This document shows, piece after piece, positions 6,960 through 15,249 of a stretch of DNA of 58,040 bases; the stretch's first letter is position 1; each line of letters begins with the position of its first letter. A program made the translations under genes and the position numbers. Origin of the DNA: Thermoflexus sp. (GTDB lineage: Bacteria > Chloroflexota > Anaerolineae > Thermoflexales > Thermoflexaceae). The notes beneath the pieces are model-generated. The model did no database searches. It worked only from the letters and a program-made list of their open reading frames with translations, and had not been told where the DNA came from. The DNA lies in NCBI RefSeq assembly GCF_034432235.1, contig NZ_DAOUCJ010000001.1, positions 1 to 58,040 of the forward strand, given 5' to 3'.

Positions 6960-8000
6960 ATGTCAAAAAAAACACAGAGCCTGTTGCTGATCCCGGTTGT
7001 CCTCTCTTTGTTGCTGGCTGCCTGCGCGCAGCCGGCCGGACCAGCTCCCACCCAACCGGCCAAGAAAGCTTTCCGGGTCGGCCTGGTGACGGATGTCGGG
7101 AAGATCGATGACAAATCCTTCAACCAGGGCACCTGGGAAGGTGTCCAGAAAGCGGTGAAGGAGCTGGGCGCGGAGGCGAAATATATCGAGACCCAGGATC
7201 CCAACGACTATATGAAGAATATCGCCCAGTTCGCCGACGCCGGCTTTGATGTGATCGTCACTGTCGGGTTCGCCCTCGGAGAGGCCACCCGCGAGGCAGC
7301 CAAGAAGTATCCCAACGTCAAATTCATCGGCGTGGATCAGTTCCAGGAGACTCCCATTCCGAATGTGGCCGGGTTGATCTTCGAGGAAGATAAGGCCGGT
7401 TTCATGGCCGGGGCCCTGGCCGCCATGATGAGCAAGACAGGCAAGATCGGCGCCGTGCTGGGCACGGACGCCGTGCCGCCCGTCTGGCGGTTCGGCGAGG
7501 GTTACCGAGCTGGTGCCAAGTATGCCCGCCCGAACGTCGAGGTGCTGGTGGTCTATCACAACGACGTGGGGCTGGACAAGACCTTCACCGACCCCGAATG
7601 GGGGAAGTCCACCGCCCTCTCCCTGGTGGATAAGGGCGTGGATGTGATCTTCGGGGGGGGCGGCAAGACCGGAAATGGCGCCCTGATCGGCTGCGCGGAG
7701 ACCAAGAAGTGTCTGGCCATCGGCGTGGACGTCGATCAGTATTACACGGTCCCCGAAGCCAAGAGCGTCCTGCTCACCAGCGCGATGAAGGATCTCACCG
7801 AGGGGACCTTCAATCTGATCAAGGCGGCTTACGAAGGGAAGTGGCAGGGCGGAAACGTCATCGGGCCAGTCCGCCTGGCGCCCTTCCATGATCTCGAGAG
7901 CCAGGTGCCCCAGGAGGTCCGCCAGAAGCTGGCGGAGATTGAGAAAGGGCTGAAGGACGGCACAATCAAGACCAACGTTCCGCCGGCGAAGCCGCAGTGA
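6960..8000 (+). CDS. BMP/PnrA-family substrate-binding lipoprotein
   Basis: A 346-residue exported lipoprotein: a positively charged MSKK start, a hydrophobic stretch and the lipobox LLAAC with C22 as lipidated residue, then a Pro/Ala-rich linker. The mature part matches the BMP/PnrA family (FRVGLVTDVGKIDDKSFNQG, GVDQFQ, GLIFEEDKAGFMAGALAAMMS, VDVIFGGGGKTGNGAL), which binds purine nucleosides or related ligands for ABC uptake. No ATPase or permease gene is adjacent, so its transporter must be elsewhere. Own promoter and terminator make it monocistronic. The ligand is not determinable here. Confidence 0.93.
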   Translation: MSKKTQSLLLIPVVLSLLLAACAQPAGPAPTQPAKKAFRVGLVTDVGKIDDKSFNQGTWEGVQKAVKELGAEAKYIETQDPNDYMKNIAQFADAGFDVIVTVGFALGEATREAAKKYPNVKFIGVDQFQETPIPNVAGLIFEEDKAGFMAGALAAMMSKTGKIGAVLGTDAVPPVWRFGEGYRAGAKYARPNVEVLVVYHNDVGLDKTFTDPEWGKSTALSLVDKGVDVIFGGGGKTGNGALIGCAETKKCLAIGVDVDQYYTVPEAKSVLLTSAMKDLTEGTFNLIKAAYEGKWQGGNVIGPVRLAPFHDLESQVPQEVRQKLAEIEKGLKDGTIKTNVPPAKPQ

Positions 8001-8031
8001 GCTGCGGGGCGATCCGCTGGGCCAGGGCATC

Positions 8032-8068
8032 ATCGGGGCGGGAGATCATTTCCCGCCCCGATTTTTAT
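8032..8068 (+). terminator. Intrinsic terminator after the BMP gene
   Basis: Perfect 12-bp arms at 8032-8043 and 8051-8062 with a 7-base loop, followed by a T-rich tail (TTTTTATT). The best canonical terminator in the window. Confidence 0.9.
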
Positions 8069-8124
8069 TCGGGCTTGTATCTTCTCCTTGTATGATCATC
8101 CGCAGGTGGGCGGCAGCCCGATTT

Positions 8125-8155
8125 CCCCTCCCCGAAACGGGGAGGGGGTTTCTTA
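8125..8155 (+). terminator. Second GC hairpin with short T-tail
   Basis: CCCCTCCCCG at 8125-8134 and CGGGGAGGGG at 8138-8147 around an AAA loop, then GTTTCTT. A further C-run/G-run hairpin follows at about 8160-8190. It may be a back-up terminator or a copy of a dispersed GC-rich repeat between the BMP gene and tRNA-Sec. Confidence 0.4.
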
Positions 8156-8232
8156 GGCGCCCCCTTCCCTCGTAGGAAAGGGGGCCGGGGGTTAGGTCCG
8201 AGGACCTCCTCCCCGGATGGGGGCAGACGCGC

Positions 8233-8260
8233 TTCCCTCGGGGCTTTGAACCGGTATAAT
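8233..8260 (+). promoter_or_regulatory. Promoter of tRNA-Sec
   Basis: TATAAT at 8255-8260 lies 12 bases before the tRNA 5' end. A weak -35 (TTCCCT, 8233-8238) is 16 bases upstream. Position fits direct transcription of the tRNA with a very short leader. Confidence 0.65.
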
Positions 8261-8272
8261 CTCTATGGGTGA

Positions 8273-8366
8273 GGGGGCGGTTGGCCTCTGGTGAGGCCCC
8301 CGGTCTTCAAAACCGGTGTCGGGTCGCGGGACGGCCCGGGGTGGGTTCGATTCCCATCCGCTCCCG
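8273..8366 (+). tRNA. selC: tRNA-Sec, anticodon TCA
   Basis: A complete selenocysteine tRNA folds by eye. Acceptor stem 8 bp (8273-8280 with 8358-8365, one G-U), a two-base linker TT, 6-bp D stem (8283-8288 with 8293-8298) with a 4-base loop, anticodon stem CCGGT/ACCGG (8300-8304, 8312-8316) with loop CTTCAAA and anticodon TCA at 8307-8309, a long variable arm (about 8320-8338, 7 bp), and a T arm GTGGG-TTCGATT-CCCAT. The 8+5 acceptor/T architecture, 6-bp D stem and long variable arm are the hallmarks of bacterial tRNA-Sec. Discriminator G at 8366; CCA is not encoded. With selA at 24228-25613 this shows UGA decoding as selenocysteine. Confidence 0.96.
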
Positions 8367-8430
8367 TCTGGAGGAGTCGGGATGCCTCACATCCCAGCCC
8401 TTCGGACCCCTACCCTGGAGGCTGAAGGCC

Positions 8431-9399
8431 ATGCGCGCTATCCGCATTCACCAATTCGGTGGTCCCGAGGTCCTTCAGGTCGATGAAATCCCCACCCCTA
8501 CCCCCGGCCCCGGCCAGGTGCTGGTCCGATTGCGCGCCATTGGGGTGAATTTCATCGACACCTATCACCGAACCGGCCTTTACCGGATCTCCCTCCCCTT
8601 CATCCCCGGCCAGGAAGGAGCAGGCGAGGTGGCCGCGGTAGGTCCGGGGGTCACCGAGTTCCGGGAAGGCGATCGGGTCGCTTACGCCGGCGTCTCCGGA
8701 TCCTATGCGGAATACATCGTCGTCCCTGCGGAACGCCTCGTGAAACTTCCCCCAGCGATCGATTTCCCTCAGGCCGCCGCCGTCCTGCTGCAGGGGATCA
8801 CGGCCCAGTTCCTGACCCAGAGCACCTATCCCCTGAAACCGGGCGAGACATGTCTCATCCACGCCGCCGCCGGCGGGGTGGGGACGCTGCTGGTTCAGAT
8901 GGCCAAGCGCCGGGGCGCCCGGGTGATCGGCACCGTCTCCTCTCCCACCAAAGCCGATATCGTCCGCTCCCTGGGGGCCGACGCAGTCATCGTCTACACC
9001 GAACAGGATTTCGAAGCGGAGGTCAAACGCCTCACGGACGGCCGCGGAGTTGATGTCGTTTACGATTCGGTGGGCAAAGACACCTTCGAGAAGAGCCTGA
9101 ACTGTCTCCGGCCGCGGGGTTATATGGTGCTCTTCGGACAATCCAGCGGCCCTGTTCCCCCGATGGACCCGCAGATCCTGAACCAGAAAGGCTCGCTCTT
9201 TCTGACCCGGCCCTCCATGTGGCATTATCTGCTCACCCGCGAGGAACTGCTCTGGCGGGCTGGAGAGGTGCTCCATCTGGTGGCCACAGGACAGTTGAAG
9301 GTCTTCATCGACTCCACGTTCCCGCTGGAACAGGCGGCGGACGCCCATCGCCGGCTGGCCTCCCGCCAGACCGTGGGCAAGGTGCTCTTGATCCCATAG
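8431..9399 (+). CDS. NADPH:quinone oxidoreductase (zeta-crystallin-type MDR)
   Basis: A 322-residue zinc-free medium-chain dehydrogenase/reductase. GPGQVLVRLRAIGVNFIDTYHRTGLY near residue 40 and the nucleotide-binding motif HAAAGGVGTLLVQMAKRRGA near residue 150 identify the quinone oxidoreductase subgroup, which reduces quinones or other enones with NADPH. No structural zinc cysteines are seen. The ATG at 8431 follows GGAGG by nine bases. The same frame is open back to 8269, but that stretch is the tRNA-Sec gene, so the upstream extension is artefactual. Cytoplasmic; physiological substrate unknown. Confidence 0.92.
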   Translation: MRAIRIHQFGGPEVLQVDEIPTPTPGPGQVLVRLRAIGVNFIDTYHRTGLYRISLPFIPGQEGAGEVAAVGPGVTEFREGDRVAYAGVSGSYAEYIVVPAERLVKLPPAIDFPQAAAVLLQGITAQFLTQSTYPLKPGETCLIHAAAGGVGTLLVQMAKRRGARVIGTVSSPTKADIVRSLGADAVIVYTEQDFEAEVKRLTDGRGVDVVYDSVGKDTFEKSLNCLRPRGYMVLFGQSSGPVPPMDPQILNQKGSLFLTRPSMWHYLLTREELLWRAGEVLHLVATGQLKVFIDSTFPLEQAADAHRRLASRQTVGKVLLIP

Positions 9400-9630
9400 A
9401 ACTTGTACGGCCGGGCACGAAGGGGGAAGACGGGGATCGCCCCTCCCTCTTTCCCCCTTCCCAGGGCCTTTGAGCCACGAAGATGGGGAGATCCGCTGTG
9501 GAACTCCTGTAAAGAAAAAAGAGGGGGGCGGGTCGCCTTCAGAGGGCCCGCCCCTCGGGAGCGCTCCACAGAAAAACCATTATCATCGAATGGGATAATT
9601 GTCTTCATTCCTTATTTGGTAAGGAGAAGG

Positions 9631-11877
9631 ATGCTCATCTTCACAGACCCCTCCGGCATCCACTGGCCCACCGGGATGGCCCTGGAAGCGACCGATGGAT
9701 CTACGTGGCTTCCTTCCGCATGGCGCATGATCGGGGAATCCTCCACCGCCGGGCAGGATCTCCATGGGGCGTTTCAGGAACAGCAGGAGATCCTTCAGGC
9801 GGACGGATGGGAAGCGGTGCGGATCATGCGTCGTTACGCGGGGGCCACAGGGGTTCGGTTGCAGATCCGCCGAACCGGGAAGTCCCCTGTTTCGCTGCGC
9901 CGCATGGTGGTTCTAACCGGCGATCTCCAGGCTCCCCTCCCCCCTCCCCGCTGGCGGTTCTATCAGAACGGATTCCACTCCTGGAGCTTCAGCGGGACCA
10001 CCCCCGCGGCCGCCTCAGACTCCGGTACACGATGGGGACCTCTGGGCGCGCCGATGACCTTCGATGTCGCCCTCCCCCCGGGACCTCGAGGGGTCCGCCG
10101 GAGCGATCTGGTGGCTGCCCTGATCATCGGCGAGCGCGCGCTCATCCTCGGCCAGATCACCACGGCAGACCAGTTCGTGAAGATCGAGCTGGATCTGCGA
10201 GGCGCTCCCCGGCTCCGCGTTTACGCCGAGCTGGATGGGATCCCGATCGGCCCGGATGAGGAGATCGCCTCGGAGTGGATCTGGGTGGAATGGCGGGACG
10301 CCACGGACCCGGACCCGTTCGGGGGCTATGCGGAGGCGGTCGCCCGCGAGATGCGCCCCCGGGCGCGGGCGCAGGCGCCCTCCGGCTGGTGCTCCTGGTA
10401 TTTTTACTACACCGGCGTGCAGGCGAAGGATATCCTGGAGAATCTGAAAGCGTTGATTGAGCATCGCGATCGACTTCCTGTAGATCTGATCCAGATCGAC
10501 GATGGGTTCCAGGCAGCGGTAGGGGATTGGACGCAGTTCAGCCCTCGCTTCCCGGAGGGAGTGGCTTCGCTGGCCCATGCGATCCAGGAGGCTGGCTTCA
10601 CCCCGGGGCTGTGGCTGGCCCCCTTTCTCGCCTGGCCGGAGGCCCGGGTCGCCCGGGAGCATCCGGACTGGTTGTTGCGGGATGCCCGGGGACGGCCGGT
10701 CTCCGCGGGCTTCAACTGGTATCGCTGGCTTCGCGCTCTGGATCCCACCCATCCAGGCGTCGAGGAATGGCTCCGGGAGCTCATCCATACGGTGGTCCAC
10801 CGTTGGGGGTTTCCCTATCTCAAGCTGGACTTCCTGTATGCGGCCGCGCTGCCTGGGCGTCGCTATGATCCCAGAGCCACGCGGGCCCAGGCCCTCCGGC
10901 GGGGCCTGCAGGCCATCCGGGAGGCCGCTGGCAAGGAGGCCTTCCTGCTGGGATGCGGATGCCCCCTGGGCCCGGCCATCGGTCTGGTCGACGGCATGCG
11001 GATCGGGCCGGATGTCGCCCCCCACTGGGCGCCCCGTATGTTTGGCCTGAGCTTCCCTTTCCAGCGCGAACGCAGCCTCCCCGCCGTTCGCAACGCTGTC
11101 CGCAACACGCTCACGCGGGCCTGGATGCATCGCCGCTGGTGGTGGAACGATCCCGATTGCCTGCTGTTGCGTTCGGAATCCACGCTCCTTTCCGAAGAGG
11201 AAATCCACCTGCTGATCACCGCCATCGCGATGAGCGGCGGGATGGTGATCGACAGCGATCCGGTCTTCAAACTGAAGGAAAATCGCCGGACATGGTGGTC
11301 TGCCATGCTCCCCCCTCACGGGCAGCGGCCGCAGGTGATCGATCTGCTGGAGCGGGAGTTCCCCCGGGTCCTCCTCCTGCGCCGGGAACTCGCCGGGGCG
11401 CCGATGGTATGGATCGGCCTGCTGAACCCGGAAGATCATCCGTGGCTAACGGAGATCCCCCTCCAGGCCCTGGGGCTCCCGGAGGCCGTGTGGGGGTTCG
11501 AGTTCTGGTCCCGGATAGCGCAGCGGCTGGAGGGGCGGCTTTCCATCGCGTTGCCTCCGCACAGCGCGGCCCTCTGGACCCTGCGGCCCATCCAGCCGGG
11601 ATTCCAGTGGATTGGATCCACCCTCCGTCTGCCGCCGGGGGAAGAGATCATCGGGCTGGAGGAGGGAGAGGAAGGGGGATACTGGGAGCTCCTCCGGAGG
11701 CCATGGACCGAGGGAGAGATGTGGATCTACAGCCCGACGTCGGATTTCGACCTGCGCTGGGAAGGACAGCCGATGATGGCAGCCGCGGCAGGGCCCGGAT
11801 TGTATCGCGTGGCGGTCGCCTTTCAGGGCCGGGGGCGCCTGGAGGCGCGGAGGGTTCGGCCGCATAATGGCATCTGA
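9631..11877 (+). CDS. GH36-family alpha-galactosidase
   Basis: A 748-residue glycoside hydrolase without a signal peptide. The TIM-barrel domain begins near residue 250 with GWCSWYFYYTG. IQIDDGFQAAVGDW follows, then the nucleophile D400 in YLKLDFLYAA and the acid/base D461 in RIGPDVAPHW. The N-terminal ~240 residues form the beta-supersandwich domain typical of GH36 and the C-terminal ~180 an all-beta domain. It releases alpha-galactosides such as melibiose or raffinose residues; exact specificity is open. AAGGAGAAGG precedes the ATG at 9631. It overlaps the widest reading of the next gene, with which it is likely cotranscribed. Confidence 0.88.
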   Translation: MLIFTDPSGIHWPTGMALEATDGSTWLPSAWRMIGESSTAGQDLHGAFQEQQEILQADGWEAVRIMRRYAGATGVRLQIRRTGKSPVSLRRMVVLTGDLQAPLPPPRWRFYQNGFHSWSFSGTTPAAASDSGTRWGPLGAPMTFDVALPPGPRGVRRSDLVAALIIGERALILGQITTADQFVKIELDLRGAPRLRVYAELDGIPIGPDEEIASEWIWVEWRDATDPDPFGGYAEAVAREMRPRARAQAPSGWCSWYFYYTGVQAKDILENLKALIEHRDRLPVDLIQIDDGFQAAVGDWTQFSPRFPEGVASLAHAIQEAGFTPGLWLAPFLAWPEARVAREHPDWLLRDARGRPVSAGFNWYRWLRALDPTHPGVEEWLRELIHTVVHRWGFPYLKLDFLYAAALPGRRYDPRATRAQALRRGLQAIREAAGKEAFLLGCGCPLGPAIGLVDGMRIGPDVAPHWAPRMFGLSFPFQRERSLPAVRNAVRNTLTRAWMHRRWWWNDPDCLLLRSESTLLSEEEIHLLITAIAMSGGMVIDSDPVFKLKENRRTWWSAMLPPHGQRPQVIDLLEREFPRVLLLRRELAGAPMVWIGLLNPEDHPWLTEIPLQALGLPEAVWGFEFWSRIAQRLEGRLSIALPPHSAALWTLRPIQPGFQWIGSTLRLPPGEEIIGLEEGEEGGYWELLRRPWTEGEMWIYSPTSDFDLRWEGQPMMAAAAGPGLYRVAVAFQGRGRLEARRVRPHNGI

Positions 11878-11917
11878 TCGGAGAACTTCCCCATTCGTGA
11901 ACCAGGAGAGCGCATCG

Positions 11918-13048
11918 ATGCAGTGGAACCGGCAGAGCCCATGGACGATCGTGGTGATGGAAGGGGATCAGACGGGGCAGGAGCTCCTGGAGGAAGCGCT
12001 GCGGGTGCTGGATCCAGGGGTCGTCCGCGTTCCCCTGCGGTTTCTCCGGTTCGACCTGAGCCTGGAAAACCGGCGGCGCACCCGCAACGGGGTGGTGATC
12101 GAAGCGGCGGAGGCCATGAAGGAGACGGGGCTGGGCCTGAAGGCTGCCACCATCACGCCGGAGGATCCTTCCGATGTGGGCAGCCCCAACGCCCTCCTTC
12201 GGGAGCACATCGATGGGAAAGTGATCCTCCGGGTTGGCCGCCGCATCCCGGGGGTGCGGCCGATCGGCGGGGTAGTGGGGCCGGTGGCCATCGTGCGCAT
12301 GGCGGTGGAGGACGCCTACAACGCGCGGGAATGGCGGGAAGGCGAAGGGCTGGAGGAGGTCGCCTATCGACTGGATCGCATCACCCGCGGGACATGCCGG
12401 GCGGTGGCCGAGTTCGCCTTCTGGTATGCCCGGCGCATCGGAGCGAAGGTTTTCGGGGGGCCCAAGTGGACGGTGAGCCGGGTATATGAGGGGATGTTCA
12501 AGGAGGAGCTGGATGCGGCGGCCCGTCGCTACCCGGACGTGCGCTACGAGCCCCAGCTGATCGATGCCACGCTGGCTCTCCTGTTCACTCGGGCGGCCGA
12601 GCCGCTCGTGATCCCATGCCTCAACCGCGACGGGGATCTGCTCAGCGATCTGATCCTCCAGATGTTCGGCTCCATCGCGGGGAGCGAGTCGCTGCTGCTT
12701 TCCTTCGACGATCGCCTCCAGATCCGGGTTGTGATGGCGGAAGCCCCCCACGGCACCGCCCCCGCCCTTTACCGGAAGAACATCGCCAACCCCATGGCCA
12801 TGATCCTGGCGGGAGCCGCCCTTCTTTCATTCATTGAAGACGAATCCGCCCAGCGGGCCAGCCGCGCCATCTATGAGGCGGTCTTCGAAAGCGTCTACGA
12901 TGGAATCGCCACGGCAGACCTGGGCGGATCGGCGACCACCACCGAGTTCACCGATGAGGTGATCCGTCGGGTGACCCGCAAGCTGGAGATCTGGGAAGCG
13001 CTACGGCTCACCGGCAGCCCCGGCATCGGCGCGCGGGAGGCGGGATAG
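11918..13048 (+). CDS. Isocitrate/isopropylmalate dehydrogenase-family protein, substrate unknown
   Basis: A 376-residue beta-decarboxylating dehydrogenase. Family marks: VMEGDQTGQELLEEAL at the N-terminus, SPNALLREHIDGKVILRVGRR, the middle segment FGGPKWTVSRVYEGMFKEEL, the metal-binding CLNRDGDLLSDLI and MAEAPHGTAPALYRKNIANP in the NAD(P)-binding region. The order of these blocks resembles eukaryotic-type NADP-isocitrate dehydrogenase more than LeuB, but the substrate-loop residues differ from both. The ATG at 11918 has AGGAGAG upstream; an ATG at 11867 would overlap the alpha-galactosidase. Pairing with a GH36 enzyme hints at sugar-acid metabolism, which is only inference. Confidence 0.8.
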   Translation: MQWNRQSPWTIVVMEGDQTGQELLEEALRVLDPGVVRVPLRFLRFDLSLENRRRTRNGVVIEAAEAMKETGLGLKAATITPEDPSDVGSPNALLREHIDGKVILRVGRRIPGVRPIGGVVGPVAIVRMAVEDAYNAREWREGEGLEEVAYRLDRITRGTCRAVAEFAFWYARRIGAKVFGGPKWTVSRVYEGMFKEELDAAARRYPDVRYEPQLIDATLALLFTRAAEPLVIPCLNRDGDLLSDLILQMFGSIAGSESLLLSFDDRLQIRVVMAEAPHGTAPALYRKNIANPMAMILAGAALLSFIEDESAQRASRAIYEAVFESVYDGIATADLGGSATTTEFTDEVIRRVTRKLEIWEALRLTGSPGIGAREAG

Positions 13049-13060
13049 ATCCGTTCCGCT

Positions 13061-13096
13061 CTCCCTTCCCACAGCCCACGGGCTGCGGGAAGGGAG
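13061..13096. terminator. Long hairpin between convergent genes
   Basis: CTCCCTTCCC (13061-13070) pairs with 13087-13096, one mismatch, then CAGCCC/GGGCTG (13072-13077 with 13080-13085). No T-tract on the + side; none on the - side either. Lies between the dehydrogenase and cupredoxin stops. Confidence 0.5.
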
Positions 13097-13111
13097 ATCA
13101 AAAATCGCTGG

Positions 13112-13546
13112 TCAATCCCCATACCCTGCGCCGGGCGCCGGTTTCACGATGATCCGTCCGCGCATGCGCGGATGGATCGCGCAGAAATATTCATAGGTCC
13201 CCGGCTGCTGAAACGTGAAGCGGAACGAATCCCCTGGGCGCAGCCGACCCGAATCGAAAACCCCGCTGGGGTAATCCGGCGTCCCGCTGGTCACCGTATG
13301 CGAGGCGGATTCCTCCTGGTTGATCCATTCCACCGTGGTCCCCACCACGACTTCCAGCTCCGCCGGCCGAAAGGCGAAGTTCTTGAGGGTGACCTGCGGG
13401 GGGCCGCTGACCGGGGTAGGCGAGACCGTCCGCCTCGGAGCCGGCGTCGGGGGCCGGGAGGTCGGGGTGGCAGGTGCCGCCGGCGCCGCACAGGCCGTGA
13501 TCCCCAGAAACAGGAACGCCCGGAAGAGCCATAACCGGCGCAGCAT
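13112..13546 (-). CDS. Cupredoxin-domain lipoprotein (plastocyanin-like)
   Basis: A 144-residue lipoprotein. The start is hydrophobic (RLWLFRAFLFLGITAC) with lipobox ITAC, followed by a Pro/Thr-rich linker of ~28 residues. The ~90-residue C-terminal domain is a type-1 copper fold: VTLKNFAFRPAELEVVVG, SASHTVTSG with the first His, and YFCAIHPRMRG supplying Cys, His and Met. All four copper ligands are therefore present. Likely an extracytoplasmic membrane-tethered electron carrier. AGGAGG lies 6 bases before the ATG at 13546. No oxidase or nitrite reductase partner is adjacent. Confidence 0.9.
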   Translation of the reverse strand: MLRRLWLFRAFLFLGITACAAPAAPATPTSRPPTPAPRRTVSPTPVSGPPQVTLKNFAFRPAELEVVVGTTVEWINQEESASHTVTSGTPDYPSGVFDSGRLRPGDSFRFTFQQPGTYEYFCAIHPRMRGRIIVKPAPGAGYGD

Positions 13547-13637
13547 CTTTCGCCTCCTTTCCCTGCGAGCGGTGTCAACCCTGAAGAAGATACGCAAGGG
13601 GAAAGGAAAAGGATCAGCGCCGGAATCCCCCGCCCGA

Positions 13638-13667
13638 TTGCGGTCCGATGCCCAGCCCGTATACAAT
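13638..13667 (+). promoter_or_regulatory. Promoter of the 8-oxoguanine deaminase gene
   Basis: TTGCGG at 13638-13643, 18-base spacer, TACAAT at 13662-13667; the start codon is 62 bases downstream of the -10. Confidence 0.6.
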
Positions 13668-13729
13668 CCTCCCGGGTTTCGGTCCCGACGCTGGAACCTC
13701 TCACCGACTCTCTTCCCGGAGGCCTGTGG

Positions 13730-15082
13730 ATGCCGACCTTGTTGCTGCGCAATGCAGAGGTGCTGGTCACCATGGATGATGCACGGCGCCGCATCCCCGA
13801 CGGCGGCCTCTTCGCCCGAGATGGCGTGATCGAACAGGTGGGCCCCACCCATGCGCTTCCCCCCGAAGCGGATCTCATCGTCGACGCCCGCGGGATGGTA
13901 GTGATCCCGGGCCTGGTGAACACCCATCATCATCTCTATCAGACCCTCACCCGGGTGATCGCTCAGAACGCGAAATTGTTCGACTGGCTGCGCGCCCTCT
14001 ATCCCATCTGGGCGCGCATGGATGCGGAGGCGGTTTATATCAGCGCCCTGGTGGGGATGGCTGAGCTCCTCCACTCCGGATGCACCACCACCAGCGACCA
14101 CCTGTATCTCTTCCCGAACGGCGCGCGGCTCGACGATGAGATCCGGGCCGCCCAGGAGATCGGGATCCGGTTTCACGCCACCCGCGGTGCCATGTCCCTG
14201 GGCGAATCGAAAGGCGGCCTCCCGCCGGATGCGGTGGTGGAGGACGAGGACGCCATCCTGAAGGATATGCAGCGGGTCATCGAAGCCTATCACGATCCCC
14301 GGCCCTATGCGATGTGCCGCGTGGCCCTGGCCCCGTGTTCCCCGTTCTCCGTCACTCCGGATCTCATGCGGGAGGCGGCGGGGATGGCCCGCCAGTATGG
14401 CGTGATGCTCCACACCCATCTGGCGGAGACCCGGGACGAGGAGGAATACTGCCTGGCGCGTTTCGGCAAGCGGCCGGTGGCTTACGCCATGGAGCTGGGA
14501 TGGGAGGGCCCCGATGTCTGGTTCGCGCACGTGGTGCACGTTCGCGCCGAGGAAATCGCCTTCCTGGCCCGGGCCGGCGCCGGCGTTGCCCATTGCCCCA
14601 GCTCCAATATGCGCCTGGCCTCCGGCATCGCTCCAATCCGCGCCATGCTGGACCATGGGGTGAAGGTGGGGCTGGGGGTGGACGGCAGCGCCAGCAATGA
14701 TGCTTCCCATATGCTGGCGGAGGCGCGACAGGCCATGCTCCTCCAGCGGGTCGCCCTGGAACGGCCCGATGCCCTCACGGCGGAGGAAGCCCTCTGGCTG
14801 GCCACCCGGGGCGGCGCCGCGGTCCTGGGGCGAGACGACATCGGGCAGCTATCCCCCGGGAAAGCCGCGGATTTCGCCGGATGGCGGCTGGATCGCCTGG
14901 ATTACGCGGGCGCCCTCCATGATCCAGTGGCCGCCCTGGTGTTCTGCCAGCCCCGCCCGGCGGACCTCGTGGTCGTCCAGGGGAAGGTGATCATTGAGGA
15001 TGGCGCGTTGCTGACGGTGGAAGAGGGACGCCTCATCGAGCGGCACAATCAGATCGCACGGCGCATCGTGCGAGGAGAATGA
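13730..15082 (+). CDS. 8-oxoguanine deaminase (amidohydrolase superfamily)
   Basis: A 450-residue amidohydrolase. Metal-site motifs NTHHHLYQTLTR near residue 65, LHTHLAETRDEEEYCL near residue 225 and HCPSSNMRLASG near residue 288, then LGVDGSASNDASHM near residue 320. These blocks, with TRGAMSLGESKGGLPPD and ALAPCSPFSV, closely follow characterised 8-oxoguanine deaminases, which convert 8-oxoguanine to urate. Related triazine hydrolases (AtzB/TrzN group) share the fold, so the exact purine substrate should be confirmed. GGAGG lies 7 bases before the ATG. It has its own promoter and a trailing hairpin. Confidence 0.86.
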   Translation: MPTLLLRNAEVLVTMDDARRRIPDGGLFARDGVIEQVGPTHALPPEADLIVDARGMVVIPGLVNTHHHLYQTLTRVIAQNAKLFDWLRALYPIWARMDAEAVYISALVGMAELLHSGCTTTSDHLYLFPNGARLDDEIRAAQEIGIRFHATRGAMSLGESKGGLPPDAVVEDEDAILKDMQRVIEAYHDPRPYAMCRVALAPCSPFSVTPDLMREAAGMARQYGVMLHTHLAETRDEEEYCLARFGKRPVAYAMELGWEGPDVWFAHVVHVRAEEIAFLARAGAGVAHCPSSNMRLASGIAPIRAMLDHGVKVGLGVDGSASNDASHMLAEARQAMLLQRVALERPDALTAEEALWLATRGGAAVLGRDDIGQLSPGKAADFAGWRLDRLDYAGALHDPVAALVFCQPRPADLVVVQGKVIIEDGALLTVEEGRLIERHNQIARRIVRGE

Positions 15083-15100
15083 GGGGACCTATGGAGAGCG

Positions 15101-15159
15101 CCCGGGCTGCGGGGACCCCCTGGATACCCCTCGCAGCCCGGGAGATGGCCTTTCTTCTT
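15101..15159 (+). terminator. Terminator after the deaminase gene
   Basis: CCCGGGCTGCG (15101-15111) pairs perfectly with 15132-15142, with extra inner G-C pairs. A T-rich TTTCTTCTT begins about 8 bases downstream. Confidence 0.6.
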
Positions 15160-15249
15160 CCCCCCTGACCAGAGAGCCGTAGCGGGAGGAGCCAGAGCTC
15201 CCTTGCGCTCTGGCCCATCCATGTCCTACACGCATCGGGAAAAACGCCT

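Noticed and set aside
8269..8430. N-terminal extension of the quinone oxidoreductase
   Set aside because: The stretch is tRNA-Sec and its flank. The family start and a ribosome binding site support the ATG at 8431.
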